Part shown: one piece after another, positions 16,356 to 25,256 of the stretch
Layout of the letters: the number at the start of each line of letters is the position of its first letter
How positions within the stretch are numbered: the stretch's first letter is position 1
Origin: Williamsia sp. CHRR-6
GTDB lineage: Bacteria > Actinomycetota > Actinomycetes > Mycobacteriales > Mycobacteriaceae
Assembly (NCBI RefSeq): GCF_018474015.1
Contig: NZ_JAHCSG010000003.1
Span: 434,001 to 498,000, forward strand
Length of the DNA: 64,000 nt
Reading direction: 5' to 3'
Made by a program: the position numbers and the translations under genes
Notes under the pieces: generated by a model
What the model was told of the DNA's origin: nothing
Database searches by the model: none
What the model saw: the letters and a program-made list of their open reading frames with translations, nothing else

Positions 16356-16949
16356 CTAGCCGGTTCGGGTGGGGGCCTGCGGAGCAGTGCCCTGCGGTGT
16401 TTGACCCTGCCCCTGTTGCGGAGCCTGCTGACCCTGACCCGGTTGCGGCGGAGCCTGATTCGGCCGACCACCGGGACCGGTTCGATCCCGCATCCCGCCG
16501 GGGCCGCACATACCGGCTCGGTCCCCGTCACGATCGGCACGCCCGCCACGCTGGTCGTCGGGGTCGGCGCCCTCGCCGATCCCCGGTCCACCGCGCCCGT
16601 CCATCTGCCGCGACATCGCCGCGTTGTCCACGCGGTCGTTGCCCGCCCTGTCCTCGTCTACCGGGTTGGCCAGGAACAGCGCCGACGTGATGGCGGCGGC
16701 GATCACAGCTGCCCCCACACCTACCCCGGCCAGCGGCACCCACGGCCGTGACCGCGCCGCCTGTGCGAGCCGGGCGCGCCGTGAGGTGGGCGCGGGTGCG
16801 GACTGGGGGGGTGCGGTCTGGGGGGGTGCGGTCTGGGCGTACGGGTTGGGTTCGTCGACCGGGTCGGGCACCGGCCGACCGTCGCCGATCGGTGCGGTGG
16901 GTCGCTCATCGGGGGCATCGGATCCCGACGGTGTGGTGTTCTCGCTCAT
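16356..16949 (-). CDS. Single-pass membrane protein with proline/glutamine-rich tail, unknown function
   Basis: A 197-residue protein: an N-terminal Pro-rich cytosolic part with near-tandem AQTAPPQTAPPQSAPAP, one transmembrane helix (LAGVGVGAAVIAAAITSALF, about residues 75-95), then an extracytoplasmic Asp/Gly/Arg-rich segment and a Q/P/G-rich low-complexity tail. The ATG at 16949 is preceded by AGGAG at a good distance. It is divergent from the two-component regulator at 17137 with a shared repeat-bearing promoter region, so it may be a target or accessory of that system. No family was recognised. Confidence 0.65.
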   Translation of the reverse strand: MSENTTPSGSDAPDERPTAPIGDGRPVPDPVDEPNPYAQTAPPQTAPPQSAPAPTSRRARLAQAARSRPWVPLAGVGVGAAVIAAAITSALFLANPVDEDRAGNDRVDNAAMSRQMDGRGGPGIGEGADPDDQRGGRADRDGDRAGMCGPGGMRDRTGPGGRPNQAPPQPGQGQQAPQQGQGQTPQGTAPQAPTRTG

Positions 16950-17059
16950 CTCGCTCCTGCTCATCTCACTGGTGGTCTGCACACCCACACCTGCCCGATG
17001 GGGTGTGCCAGGTGCCCTGATCTGACTCGGGGACCTGCACACGACGGTGCGGGGCGAAC

Positions 17060-17113
17060 CTGAACTGGCCCTGAAATCGGTGCGCTGACGGTCAAGCTTC
17101 AGCGCGGCTTCAG
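17060..17113. promoter_or_regulatory. Paired direct repeats, putative OmpR-type response-regulator sites
   Basis: Two CTGAA copies start 11 bp apart (17060 and 17071), and two CTTCAG copies start 11 bp apart (17097 and 17108); the second pair is the reverse complement of the first. Direct repeats one helical turn apart are the classic binding pattern of OmpR/PhoB-type regulators. They lie just upstream of the regulator gene and may control both divergent genes. Confidence 0.5.
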
Positions 17114-17136
17114 GTCGATGACGACAATCTGTAGAT

Positions 17137-17841
17137 GTGAGCACAGCTGCGCGTCCCACCGACTTCTCCACCGCGCCCCGAGTGCTGGTGGTAGAAGACT
17201 CCGATGCCATCCGGGAGCCGGTGGTGGCCGCCTTCGCCGACGCCGGGTTCATCTCCTACGGGGCGGCCGCGGGCACCGAGTTGGAGAGCATGGTGGTTGG
17301 CCGTCGACCTGATCTGGTGATCTTGGACGTGATGCTGCCCGGCGGCCGCGACGGCTTCGAATTGATCGAGGTGATCCGTGCACGCTGCGACGCCGGGATC
17401 ATCATGATGACCGCACGCGATGCCATCGACGATCGGCTACGCGGATTGCGTGCTGGCGCCGATGACTACGTGGTGAAACCGTTTGCTCTCGACGAGTTGA
17501 TCGCCCGCGGGCAGGCGGTGTTGCGGCGCCGCCACGGAACCGGGTCGGCGGTGGCCGTCGGCGACCTGCTGGTCGACTCCGATGCAGGCACCGTCACCCG
17601 GGGTGGGGTGCAGTTGGACGTGACCGCCACCGAGCTGCGCCTGGCGCAGTTCCTGGTGGCCCAGCGGGGTCGGACCGTCACCAAACCGCAGATCCTGCAG
17701 GCGGTCTGGGGGTACGACGCCTATGACGTGAACCTGGTGGAGGTGCATGTCAGTGCGTTGCGTCGCAAGATGGAAGCACACGGCCCGCGGATGATCCACA
17801 CCGTGCGTGGGCTGGGCTACAGCCTGCGGGTCGACGTGTGA
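17137..17841 (+). CDS. Two-component response regulator, OmpR/PhoB family
   Basis: A 234-residue regulator. The receiver domain has acidic residues in VVEDSD, phospho-acceptor Asp64 in VILDVMLPGG, and Lys114 in VVKPF. The C-terminal winged helix (about 135-232) includes TATELRLAQFLVAQ and VDVHVSALRRKM-like sequence (VEVHVSALRRKM) with the ending TVRGLGYSLRV. Translation begins at GTG (VSTAARPTDF) without a clear ribosome site. It overlaps the sensor kinase gene by 4 nt (GTGA). The signal it answers to is not evident. Confidence 0.93.
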   Translation: MSTAARPTDFSTAPRVLVVEDSDAIREPVVAAFADAGFISYGAAAGTELESMVVGRRPDLVILDVMLPGGRDGFELIEVIRARCDAGIIMMTARDAIDDRLRGLRAGADDYVVKPFALDELIARGQAVLRRRHGTGSAVAVGDLLVDSDAGTVTRGGVQLDVTATELRLAQFLVAQRGRTVTKPQILQAVWGYDAYDVNLVEVHVSALRRKMEAHGPRMIHTVRGLGYSLRVDV

Positions 17842-19313
17842 ACACGACGCTGCGGCTGCGCTTTGGGCCTGCCCACCGGGCCGCTGACGCAACACCCACC
17901 CCATCGCTGCGTCGGCGCGTACTGGTGACCGTGGTGGTCTCGTTCGTGGTGCTCCTGGTGGTGGTGGGCGTATCGGTCGACATCGCGTTGGGCCATCAGC
18001 TGCGCAGTGACCTGTCCTCGAGGTTGTCCGATCGCGCAGATCGTTCCCGCACCCTGACCGACGCGGGATACACACCGCAGCAACTGGTCTCGGCATTGCA
18101 GGGCAACGGGATCGCGGTGCGGGTACGCACCGCCGAGGGGACGACCTACGGGTCGGTGCCCACCCTGGAAGACCAGCCCGACCCGCCGTCGGCACCCGAC
18201 GGGCGCGCGAAACCCGATGTGATGGGTCCACCCGATCGCACCGGGCCACCGGTCGGCCCCGGCGATCACGGGCCAGGCGACATGACCCCCGGCAGCCATG
18301 GGCGCATGGCCGCGCGCGCGCCCACCGACTCGCTGATCCTCACCCGGCGACTGCCCGACGGCTCGGTGCTGACGCTGGTGGGTGACACCTCCGCCATCTC
18401 CGAGGTGCGGCGCGCGCTGCGCTTGTTGATGGGAGGTGCAGGTGTGGTGACGGTCGTCGTCGCCGCATTCGCCCTGGCGCTGGCCGTGCGGCGGGCGCTG
18501 CGACCGCTGGACTCGATGGTGGCGGTGGCACGCGACATCACCGCCGGTGACCGCGGTCGGCGCGTGCACCCCACCGACCCCGGCACCGAACTGGGGCGGG
18601 CGGCTCAGTCGATGGACGAGATGCTCGACGCGTTGGAGCGGGCCGAGTCGGAGACCAAACGGTTTCTGGCCGACGCTGCCCACGAACTACGCACCCCCAT
18701 CGCCGGGCTGTCGGCGGTGGCCGAACAGTTGGGGCGTGACGGTCGCAGCCACCCTGAACGCATCGGACGCTGGACGGAGTTGATGCTCGCCGAGGCTCGC
18801 ACGGCCGGACGGCTGGTGGAGGAGCTGTTGGACATGGCCCGCATCGACGCCGATCCCGGCCTGTCGATCGAGTCGGCCGACCTGGTCGCGGTCGTCGGCG
18901 ACGCAGTGGAACGGGGCCGCCTGCGCCACCCGCACACGCAGATCGAGTTGCGTGCCCCCACCCGTCTACCGGTCGACCTCGACGCCGGGCGCATCGGGCA
19001 GGTGCTGTCGAACCTGATCGACAACGCCGCCCGCGTCTGCCCACCCGACCAGCCGATCGAGGTCGCGGTGACTGCCATCGACAGCGTGGCGCAGGTGACG
19101 GTGACCGATGCCGGGCCGGGGGTGCCGGTCGCCGACCGCGAGCGGATCTTCGACCGCTTGGTGCGGCTCGAGGCGTCGCGGTCCACCCCGGGAGCGGGCC
19201 TGGGTCTGTCGATCGCCCGCGCCCTGGTCCGCGCGCACGGTGGTGACCTGCGCTGCGTCGACCACACCCCGGGGGCTCGGTTCGTGCTGACGTTGCCGAT
19301 GAAGCCTGGCTAG
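17838..19313 (+). CDS. Two-component sensor histidine kinase
   Basis: A 491-residue membrane kinase. Helix 1 is about residues 27-50 and helix 2 about 197-218; between them is a ~145-residue extracytoplasmic sensor rich in Pro, Asp and Gly (for example PPDRTGPPVGPGDHGPGD). A HAMP linker follows, then the H-box with His282 in AAHELRTPIAG, the N-box LSNLIDNAARV, G1 DAGPGVP and G2 GAGLGLSIAR. It phosphorylates the coupled response regulator upstream. A GC hairpin at 19341-19357 may end the operon. Confidence 0.93.
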   Translation: MNTTLRLRFGPAHRAADATPTPSLRRRVLVTVVVSFVVLLVVVGVSVDIALGHQLRSDLSSRLSDRADRSRTLTDAGYTPQQLVSALQGNGIAVRVRTAEGTTYGSVPTLEDQPDPPSAPDGRAKPDVMGPPDRTGPPVGPGDHGPGDMTPGSHGRMAARAPTDSLILTRRLPDGSVLTLVGDTSAISEVRRALRLLMGGAGVVTVVVAAFALALAVRRALRPLDSMVAVARDITAGDRGRRVHPTDPGTELGRAAQSMDEMLDALERAESETKRFLADAAHELRTPIAGLSAVAEQLGRDGRSHPERIGRWTELMLAEARTAGRLVEELLDMARIDADPGLSIESADLVAVVGDAVERGRLRHPHTQIELRAPTRLPVDLDAGRIGQVLSNLIDNAARVCPPDQPIEVAVTAIDSVAQVTVTDAGPGVPVADRERIFDRLVRLEASRSTPGAGLGLSIARALVRAHGGDLRCVDHTPGARFVLTLPMKPG

Positions 19314-19687
19314 GTGACGTGTCGAGACGTGGTCAGCGCAGCGGGCGGGCAGCCCGCGCCTTGCTCATCAGTCCCGACAGCGCGGGCATCACGACGGGTG
19401 TCACCCCGAGTGTGAGAGTGATGCTCGATGCTGACGTCGTGGACAGCAGCGCCTGTGCCCAGAAAGCAAACCAGCGCCACACCCAGTGCCATCTTCACCC
19501 GGAAATCCGTGAGCCTGGGGCGGCGGCAGGGATCTCACCTGCGGTCACACATCGGACCATCGCACAGTTGCCGGTCGTCGTCTCGTGGCCCGTGGATGGG
19601 GGCCCTGTGCGCCGCAAGCGAGAAGAGCTGGCATCGACGGTGATACTCCGTAGAGTCAGCAGCAGTGCACCAACGACGAGTGGCCTC
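19314..19687. other. 374-bp gap between the kinase and egtA
   Basis: It contains a GC hairpin with arms GCGGGC (19341-19346) and GCCCGC (19352-19357), a possible terminator of the two-component operon. Several short frames are open, but none has convincing protein features or a ribosome site. A promoter for egtA should lie here but no clear -10/-35 was seen. Confidence 0.5.
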
Positions 19688-20971
19688 ATGACGACCAGCA
19701 CCGGCGAGCTCAGCTCACGCCCGGCGGCTGCGGCATACCTCACGCGGGTGTGTTTCAAGCTCGGCCCACCGCAGCTGATCGGTGCCGAGTTGGAGTGGTT
19801 CACCGCCGACGTGCGGGCACCCTCGGGCGCCGACCCTGTCATCTGCTCGCACCTGTCGGCCACCACCAGGCGTCCCGACCTCGAGCTGCTCGCCACTGCG
19901 CTCGGCTCGCACGCCCCTACCACCATCGCGCCGGATTCTCCGGCGCTACCGCTGAGCTCCGGGAGCATCGTCACCGTAGAGCCGGGTGGTCAGATCGAAC
20001 TCTCCAGTCGCCCATTCGCCGATGCGGCCACGCTGCGCGCGGCACTGGCCGCGGACGAACACCAGCTACGTGGGCTGCTCGCGGCGCACGGGATCGTGAT
20101 GATCGCCGGTGCCGCCGACGGATTCCGGCCGCCGCACCGCCTGCTGAGCAACGAGCGGTACGCGGCCATGGAGGCCAGCTACTCGCGTGGCGGCGTACTG
20201 GGCCGGTTGATGATGTGCAACACCGCGGCGGTACAGGTGGCCGTGGACGCGGGTGCGACTGTGGCACATGCCATGTGGCGGTTCGGTCTGCTACACGCCA
20301 TCGGCCCGGCGCTGATCGCGGCATTCGCCAACTCACCACGACTACACGGCGTCGACGACGAATCGTGGGCATCGCAGCGGATGCGGACCTGGTTGGGCAC
20401 CGACCGCAGTCGGGTGCCCCCGCACGGGCAGACCGTCGACGACTACACCGAGTGGGTGCTGGACGTGCCGCTGCTGTGCGTGCGGTGCGCCGACGGGTCG
20501 CTGTGGTCACCACCTGCAGGCACCACCGTCACCGACTGGATCGACGGCCACCTCGACGAGCGCGTGGGCCGCCGACCCACCGCCGCCGACCTCGACTACC
20601 ACGTGTCCACGGTGTTCCCGATGGTGCGACCCAAGGGATATCTGGAGGTGCGCTACCTCGACGGGCAGCCGCCGGGGATGTGGGGCGTGCCGATATCGGC
20701 GGTGGCCGCCCTGCTGTCGACCGACGAGGTGGGTGCTGCGGCGATGGACATCGTCGCCGACACCGTCGACGCCTGGCACACCGCCAGCGTGGCGGGCCTG
20801 CGCGACCCCCAGCTGCGGGTGGCGGCCAGTCACCTGCTGACCCTGGCCGCCGATGCCACCGACTCACCCACCGCGCGAAACGAATTGGGAGTCGCGGCCG
20901 CCCGGTGCGCGCGTGGCCACACCCCCGCCGACGAAGCCACCATCACCGACCCCGCCGGAAAGGATGCCTGA
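19688..20971 (+). CDS. egtA: Ergothioneine biosynthesis glutamate-cysteine ligase EgtA
   Basis: A 427-residue GCS2-family ligase that makes gamma-glutamylcysteine for ergothioneine. Diagnostic stretches are IGAELEWFTADVRAP, GGQIELSSRPFADAATL, CNTAAVQVAVDAG and RPKGYLEVRYLDGQPPGMW. The ATG at 19688 gives the normal N-terminus (MTTSTGELSS); the frame upstream is open but not protein-like. The stop overlaps the egtB start (TGATG), so the cluster egtA-egtB-egtC-egtD is tightly coupled. Confidence 0.93.
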   Translation: MTTSTGELSSRPAAAAYLTRVCFKLGPPQLIGAELEWFTADVRAPSGADPVICSHLSATTRRPDLELLATALGSHAPTTIAPDSPALPLSSGSIVTVEPGGQIELSSRPFADAATLRAALAADEHQLRGLLAAHGIVMIAGAADGFRPPHRLLSNERYAAMEASYSRGGVLGRLMMCNTAAVQVAVDAGATVAHAMWRFGLLHAIGPALIAAFANSPRLHGVDDESWASQRMRTWLGTDRSRVPPHGQTVDDYTEWVLDVPLLCVRCADGSLWSPPAGTTVTDWIDGHLDERVGRRPTAADLDYHVSTVFPMVRPKGYLEVRYLDGQPPGMWGVPISAVAALLSTDEVGAAAMDIVADTVDAWHTASVAGLRDPQLRVAASHLLTLAADATDSPTARNELGVAAARCARGHTPADEATITDPAGKDA

Positions 20972-22290
20972 TGACGGTCACCGACCCGCAGATGACGATG
21001 CGCGCACACCTCGACGCGGTGCTGACCCGCGCTCGTGCCCGGACCACGGCACTCACCGACATCGCCGACACCGAACTGCGTCACCAACATTCACCGCTGA
21101 TGAGCCCGCTGGTCTGGGATCTGGCGCACATCGGCAACCAGGAGGAGCTGTGGCTGATCCGGGAGGTGGGTAGGCGCGAACCCCTACGCGCCGACCTCGA
21201 CGAGCTATACGACGCGTTCCGGCACACCCGCTCGTCGCGGTCGGGACTGCCGTTGTTGGACCCCGACCAGGCTCGCGCCTACACCGCGCAGGTCCGTGCC
21301 CGCGCGCTGGAGGTGCTCGAGGGCGCAGACCTCAGCGGTGATCCGCTGACCGACCGCGGTTTCGTGTTCGCGATGATCGCCCAGCACGAGCAGCAGCACG
21401 ACGAGACGATGCTGGCCACCCACCAGCTGCGCGCCGGTGGACCGTTGCTGACCGCCCCGCCCGCCCCGAGCGCGGCCGGACCGGTCGATGCCTGCGCCGA
21501 GATCGTCATCGGCGCAGGCGAGTTCACGATGGGCACCACCACCGACCCGTGGGCCCTGGACAACGAGCGTCCCGCGCATCCGGTCTCGGTACCTGCCTTC
21601 GCCATCGAGATGTTCCCGGTGACCAATGCCCGCTACCTGGAGTTCGTCACCGACGACGGCTACCGGCGGCGTGAGTTGTGGACCGAGGAAGGGTGGGCGC
21701 ACCGGGTTGCCGCCGACCTCACCGCACCGCAGTTCTGGGAGCGGGACTCCGACGGCACCTGGTGGCGGCGGATGTTCGGCCGCACCGTCGCGCTGCGCGC
21801 GCAGCAACCCGTGGTGCACATCAGCTTTCACGAGGCGCAGGCCTTCGCACGGTGGGCAGGCAAGCGGTTGCCCACCGAAGCCGAATGGGAGAAGGCCGCC
21901 CGCTTCGACCCGGCCACCGGTACCACCAGCAGCACCCGCTACCCCTGGGGCGAGGACGAACCCACTGCGACACAGGCGAATCTGGGTCAGCGACACCTCG
22001 AACCGGCCGACATCGGCGCCTACCCCGACGGTGCATCACCGTCGGGGGTGCAGCAGATGTTCGGTGACGTGTGGGAGTGGACGTCGTCGGGCTTCCACGC
22101 CTACCCCGACTTCACGATGTTTCCGTATCCGGAGTACTCCGAGGTCTTCTTCGGTGGCGACTACCGCATGCTGCGCGGCGGATCGTTCGGCAGCGACCCG
22201 GTGGCGGTACGGGCCACGTTCCGCAACTGGGATCACCCGATCCGCCGCCAGATCTTCTCCGGGGTACGACTGGCGCGGGACGTCGCCTGA
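20971..22290 (+). CDS. egtB: Ergothioneine sulfoxide synthase EgtB
   Basis: A 439-residue iron enzyme that joins gamma-glutamylcysteine to hercynine with oxygen, forming the C-S bond. The N-terminal DinB-like domain provides iron ligands in LVWDLAHIGNQEE and AMIAQHEQQHDETML. The C-terminal formylglycine-enzyme-like domain has GEFTMGTTTDPWALDNERP, RLPTEAEWEKAAR and MLRGGSFGSDP. It is translated from an ATG that overlaps the egtA stop. Confidence 0.95.
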   Translation: MTVTDPQMTMRAHLDAVLTRARARTTALTDIADTELRHQHSPLMSPLVWDLAHIGNQEELWLIREVGRREPLRADLDELYDAFRHTRSSRSGLPLLDPDQARAYTAQVRARALEVLEGADLSGDPLTDRGFVFAMIAQHEQQHDETMLATHQLRAGGPLLTAPPAPSAAGPVDACAEIVIGAGEFTMGTTTDPWALDNERPAHPVSVPAFAIEMFPVTNARYLEFVTDDGYRRRELWTEEGWAHRVAADLTAPQFWERDSDGTWWRRMFGRTVALRAQQPVVHISFHEAQAFARWAGKRLPTEAEWEKAARFDPATGTTSSTRYPWGEDEPTATQANLGQRHLEPADIGAYPDGASPSGVQQMFGDVWEWTSSGFHAYPDFTMFPYPEYSEVFFGGDYRMLRGGSFGSDPVAVRATFRNWDHPIRRQIFSGVRLARDVA

Positions 22291-22294
22291 ATCG

Positions 22295-23053
22295 ATGTGT
22301 CGCCATCTGGGATACCTGGGACCGACCGTCTCGGTCGGTGAGATGCTCACGCGGGGAACGCATTCGCTGATGACGCAGTCGTGGGCGCCGCGGGACATGC
22401 GGTGCGCGGCGGTGGTCAACGCCGACGGATACGGTGCCGCATGGTGGCCGCAGGACGCCGCACCGGCACGTGATCACCGCTGCGCGATGCCCATCTGGTC
22501 CGATCCTGCGGTGACCGGGGTGCTGGGTGAGGTGCGGTCGTCGGCCGTGCTGGCCGCGGTGCGCTCAGCCACGGTGGGGATGGTGGTCTCGGCGCAGGCC
22601 TGCGCACCGTTCGTCGAGGGTCGCTGGGCCTTCAGCCACAACGGCGTGGTGACCGGATGGCCACACAGCCTGGCTGAGGTGGCCGCGCAGGTACCTGCGG
22701 CGCAGTTGCTGACACTGCCCGCACCCACCGACTCCGCCGCCCTGTGGACCATCGTGCGCCACCGCTTGGGAATCGACGACACCGGTTGCGCCACAGCCGA
22801 TCCCGCTGCTGTACTACGTGCCCTCGTCGCCGAGCTGGACCACCGCGCCCCGCAGTCGCGGCTGAACCTGATGCTCGGCGACGGACACACCCTGTGGGCC
22901 ACCACAGTGCACCACTCACTGTCCACCCGCCACGACGGCACCAGCACCGTGCTGGCATCAGAACCCCTCGACGACGATCCGACCTGGACGGCAGTACCTG
23001 ATCGTTCACTGGTGGTCGCCACCGCCGACACCGTTGCGGTGACACCCCTGTGA
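22295..23053 (+). CDS. egtC: Ergothioneine biosynthesis amidohydrolase EgtC
   Basis: A 252-residue class II glutamine-amidotransferase-like hydrolase that removes the gamma-glutamyl group from hercynyl-gamma-glutamylcysteine sulfoxide. It begins MCRHLGYLGPTVSVGEML; Cys2 becomes the N-terminal nucleophile after Met removal. GYGAAWWPQ and PFVEGRWAFSHNGVVTGW are typical NTN-fold segments. It starts 5 nt after the egtB stop. Confidence 0.94.
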   Translation: MCRHLGYLGPTVSVGEMLTRGTHSLMTQSWAPRDMRCAAVVNADGYGAAWWPQDAAPARDHRCAMPIWSDPAVTGVLGEVRSSAVLAAVRSATVGMVVSAQACAPFVEGRWAFSHNGVVTGWPHSLAEVAAQVPAAQLLTLPAPTDSAALWTIVRHRLGIDDTGCATADPAAVLRALVAELDHRAPQSRLNLMLGDGHTLWATTVHHSLSTRHDGTSTVLASEPLDDDPTWTAVPDRSLVVATADTVAVTPL

Positions 23054-23086
23054 GCCACATCCCCAACCGACCCCAAGGGAGGCAGC

Positions 23087-24058
23087 GTGTCCGCTGCAGC
23101 ACTGGAGATCCACATCAGCCCCGACGTTTTGGACGCGGCGATGATCGCCGATGTCCGGACCGGGCTGAGCGCGTCACCGAAGTCGATGCCGCCCAAGTAC
23201 TTCTACGACGCGCACGGTAGCGACCTGTTCGAGCAGATCACCCGGTTGCCCGAGTACTACCCGACCCGCACCGAGAAGGCGATCCTCGCCGCGAACGCCG
23301 ACGAGATCGCCGCGGCCACATCGATGGCGACGCTGATCGAGCTGGGCTCGGGCTCGTCGGAGAAGACCCGCCTGCTCCTTGAGGCGGGACTGCGCGCGGG
23401 AACCCTGCACACCTATGTGCCCCAGGATGTCTCGGTGACCGCGCTGCAGCAGGCGGTCGACGAGCTCGGGGTCGAGTATCCGGGGCTCGAGGTGGCGGGC
23501 ATCGTCAGCGACTTCACCGACACGACAGCGTCGATCCCCCAACGCCCGCAGCGGACCGTGGCGTTCCTCGGCGGCACCCTGGGCAATCTGATCCCAGCGC
23601 AACGCGCACCGTTCCTGGCCGGCATCGCTGCGGCATTGCGTCCCGGCGAACACCTGCTGATCGGGGTGGGTCTGGTCATCGACCCGGCGGTGTTGGTCCC
23701 CGCCTACGACGATGCCGCCGGGGTGACCGCAGCGTTCAACCGCAACGTGCTCTCGGTACTCAACCACCGGTTCGGTGCCGACTTCGACCCGAGCGGTTTC
23801 GACCATGTCGCGGTGTGGGACGCCGAGAACGAGTGGATCGAGATGCGGCTGCGGGCGCGGCATGCGATGACCGTGGCTGTCAACGACCTGGATTTGACGG
23901 TGTCGTTCGAGGCGGCCGAGGAGATGTTGACCGAGATCTCCGCGAAGTTCCGTCGTAGTGGCATCACCGAGGAGCTGACCGCGGCCGGCTTCGACGTGCA
24001 ACGCATCTGGTCTGACGCCGACGACCGATTCGCAGTTGTCCTCGCCGAACGGCGCTGA
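23087..24058 (+). CDS. egtD: L-histidine N-alpha-methyltransferase EgtD
   Basis: A 323-residue SAM-dependent enzyme that trimethylates histidine to hercynine, the first committed ergothioneine step. PPKYFYDAHGSDLFEQITRL and PEYYPTRTEKAIL form the family N-terminus; ELGSGSSEKTRLLL is the SAM site; VAFLGGTLGNL and AENEWIEMRLRA are conserved. The GTG start follows GGGAGGC. It is the last gene of the cluster. No egtE (C-S lyase) is nearby, so that step must be encoded elsewhere. Confidence 0.95.
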   Translation: MSAAALEIHISPDVLDAAMIADVRTGLSASPKSMPPKYFYDAHGSDLFEQITRLPEYYPTRTEKAILAANADEIAAATSMATLIELGSGSSEKTRLLLEAGLRAGTLHTYVPQDVSVTALQQAVDELGVEYPGLEVAGIVSDFTDTTASIPQRPQRTVAFLGGTLGNLIPAQRAPFLAGIAAALRPGEHLLIGVGLVIDPAVLVPAYDDAAGVTAAFNRNVLSVLNHRFGADFDPSGFDHVAVWDAENEWIEMRLRARHAMTVAVNDLDLTVSFEAAEEMLTEISAKFRRSGITEELTAAGFDVQRIWSDADDRFAVVLAERR

Positions 24059-24074
24059 GCGGGCGGGCCAGGGT

Positions 24075-24115
24075 GTCGGTCACCGGGTGAGTGGTCCCGG
24101 GTGATCGTCACCGAC
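24075..24115. terminator. Bidirectional hairpin between egtD and the GGDEF gene
   Basis: Inner arms TCACCGGG (24080-24087) and CCCGGGTGA (24096-24104) with outer arms GTCGGT (24075-24080) and ACCGAC (24110-24115) form a GC-rich stem between two convergent genes. The right part overlaps the GGDEF gene stop. Confidence 0.5.
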
Positions 24116-25256
24116 TGACCTGGTTACCGCCCAACGTCTTGGCCCGGTACATCGCCAGGTCGGCCGCCACCAACAGGTCGTCGAGGTCACGTGCAGACTC
24201 GATCGTGGTCGCGGCGGACAGCCCGATGCTGATGGTCACCGTCACCCGGTCGTCCACCCAGGCGATGGACCGTCGGAGGCGGGCGGCCAGCGTGTCGCAG
24301 CAGAACCGTTCGCCCGGGCCGGCGTTGTCGGCGCGGACGCCCGCAGGTATCACGACCGCGAACTCCTCACCCCCGGTGCGGGCGGTGATCGCGCCGTCGG
24401 GCACTACGTGGTCGATGATCTCGGCCACGGCCATCAGCACCGCGTCACCCACCGCATGTCCGAACCGGTCGTTGATCGACTTGAACTTGTCGATGTCGAT
24501 CACCAGGGCCGTCACCTCCCTGTCGCCGTCGGGCAGCTGCTCGACATCGGCGAACAATCCACGCCGGTTGTTCATCCCGGTCAGTGGGTCGCGGAACGCG
24601 CGCAGGGCGTCGCGGCGTAACGCGATCACCAACGGCATCAACATCAGCGGGATACCCAGCACCACCGGGCTCAGCGCGAACATCCTGTTGACGACCAGAC
24701 CCACCGGGGCCGGCCCCTGGATGGCGGCCATGGTGACGAAGAACGACATGGCGATCACCGAGAAGACGAAGTGCACCACCATCACCCAGGGCCGGTGGTG
24801 GATGACGAGATAGATGCCGTTGGCCGCCAACAGCGCCAGCCCAGGCAGCGCGTCGAAGTAGGTCTTGTACATCGCCACCACCAGCACGGTGGTGATGTCG
24901 GCGTAGGCGATGATCGCCAGCGACATGCGCTGCGAGGGAAATGGTCCCCGCAACCAGGCGATGGCGATGAGGATCGACGAGAGCCCGATGATCAGGGCCA
25001 CCGGGGCGGCACCGGGGCGACCGTGGCCCTGACTGAACCACCAGGCCGTGAGCACCCCGGAGGTGCCGTAGGCAAGCGAGGCCGTGCTCAGCAGAGTGCG
25101 GTGGAAGCGCTGTACCCGGACCTCGCGGATCAACCACTCGTAGTCACCGGGGGTGTTCCACCATTCGGAGACCTTCGCGTTGAACGCGTTCACCACTTCG
25201 CCGATCGGCGCCGCACGTCGACCCGCGCGGCCCTCGTCGGGCTCCACAGGCGTCAT
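24108..25256 (-). CDS. Membrane diguanylate cyclase (GGDEF domain)
   Basis: A 382-residue protein that should make cyclic di-GMP. The N-terminal half has about six transmembrane helices (residues ~50-215) after a ~50-residue cytosolic start. The C-terminal GGDEF domain has FRDPLTGMNNRRGLF, DIDKFKSINDRFGHAVGD and the active site RTGGEEF. The usual inhibitory RxxD site five residues before the GGEEF motif is not present, so product feedback may be absent. Its ATG overlaps the stop of the TetR gene as ATGA, so the two are coupled. No EAL domain is nearby. Confidence 0.92.
   Translation of the reverse strand: MTPVEPDEGRAGRRAAPIGEVVNAFNAKVSEWWNTPGDYEWLIREVRVQRFHRTLLSTASLAYGTSGVLTAWWFSQGHGRPGAAPVALIIGLSSILIAIAWLRGPFPSQRMSLAIIAYADITTVLVVAMYKTYFDALPGLALLAANGIYLVIHHRPWVMVVHFVFSVIAMSFFVTMAAIQGPAPVGLVVNRMFALSPVVLGIPLMLMPLVIALRRDALRAFRDPLTGMNNRRGLFADVEQLPDGDREVTALVIDIDKFKSINDRFGHAVGDAVLMAVAEIIDHVVPDGAITARTGGEEFAVVIPAGVRADNAGPGERFCCDTLAARLRRSIAWVDDRVTVTISIGLSAATTIESARDLDDLLVAADLAMYRAKTLGGNQVSR

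Noticed and set aside
19310-19498. Small minus-strand ORF with a hydrophobic start (KMALGVALVCFLGTG)
   Set aside because: It overlaps the kinase stop by 4 nt, has no ribosome site, and turns into low-complexity His/Arg/Thr sequence after the hydrophobic part.
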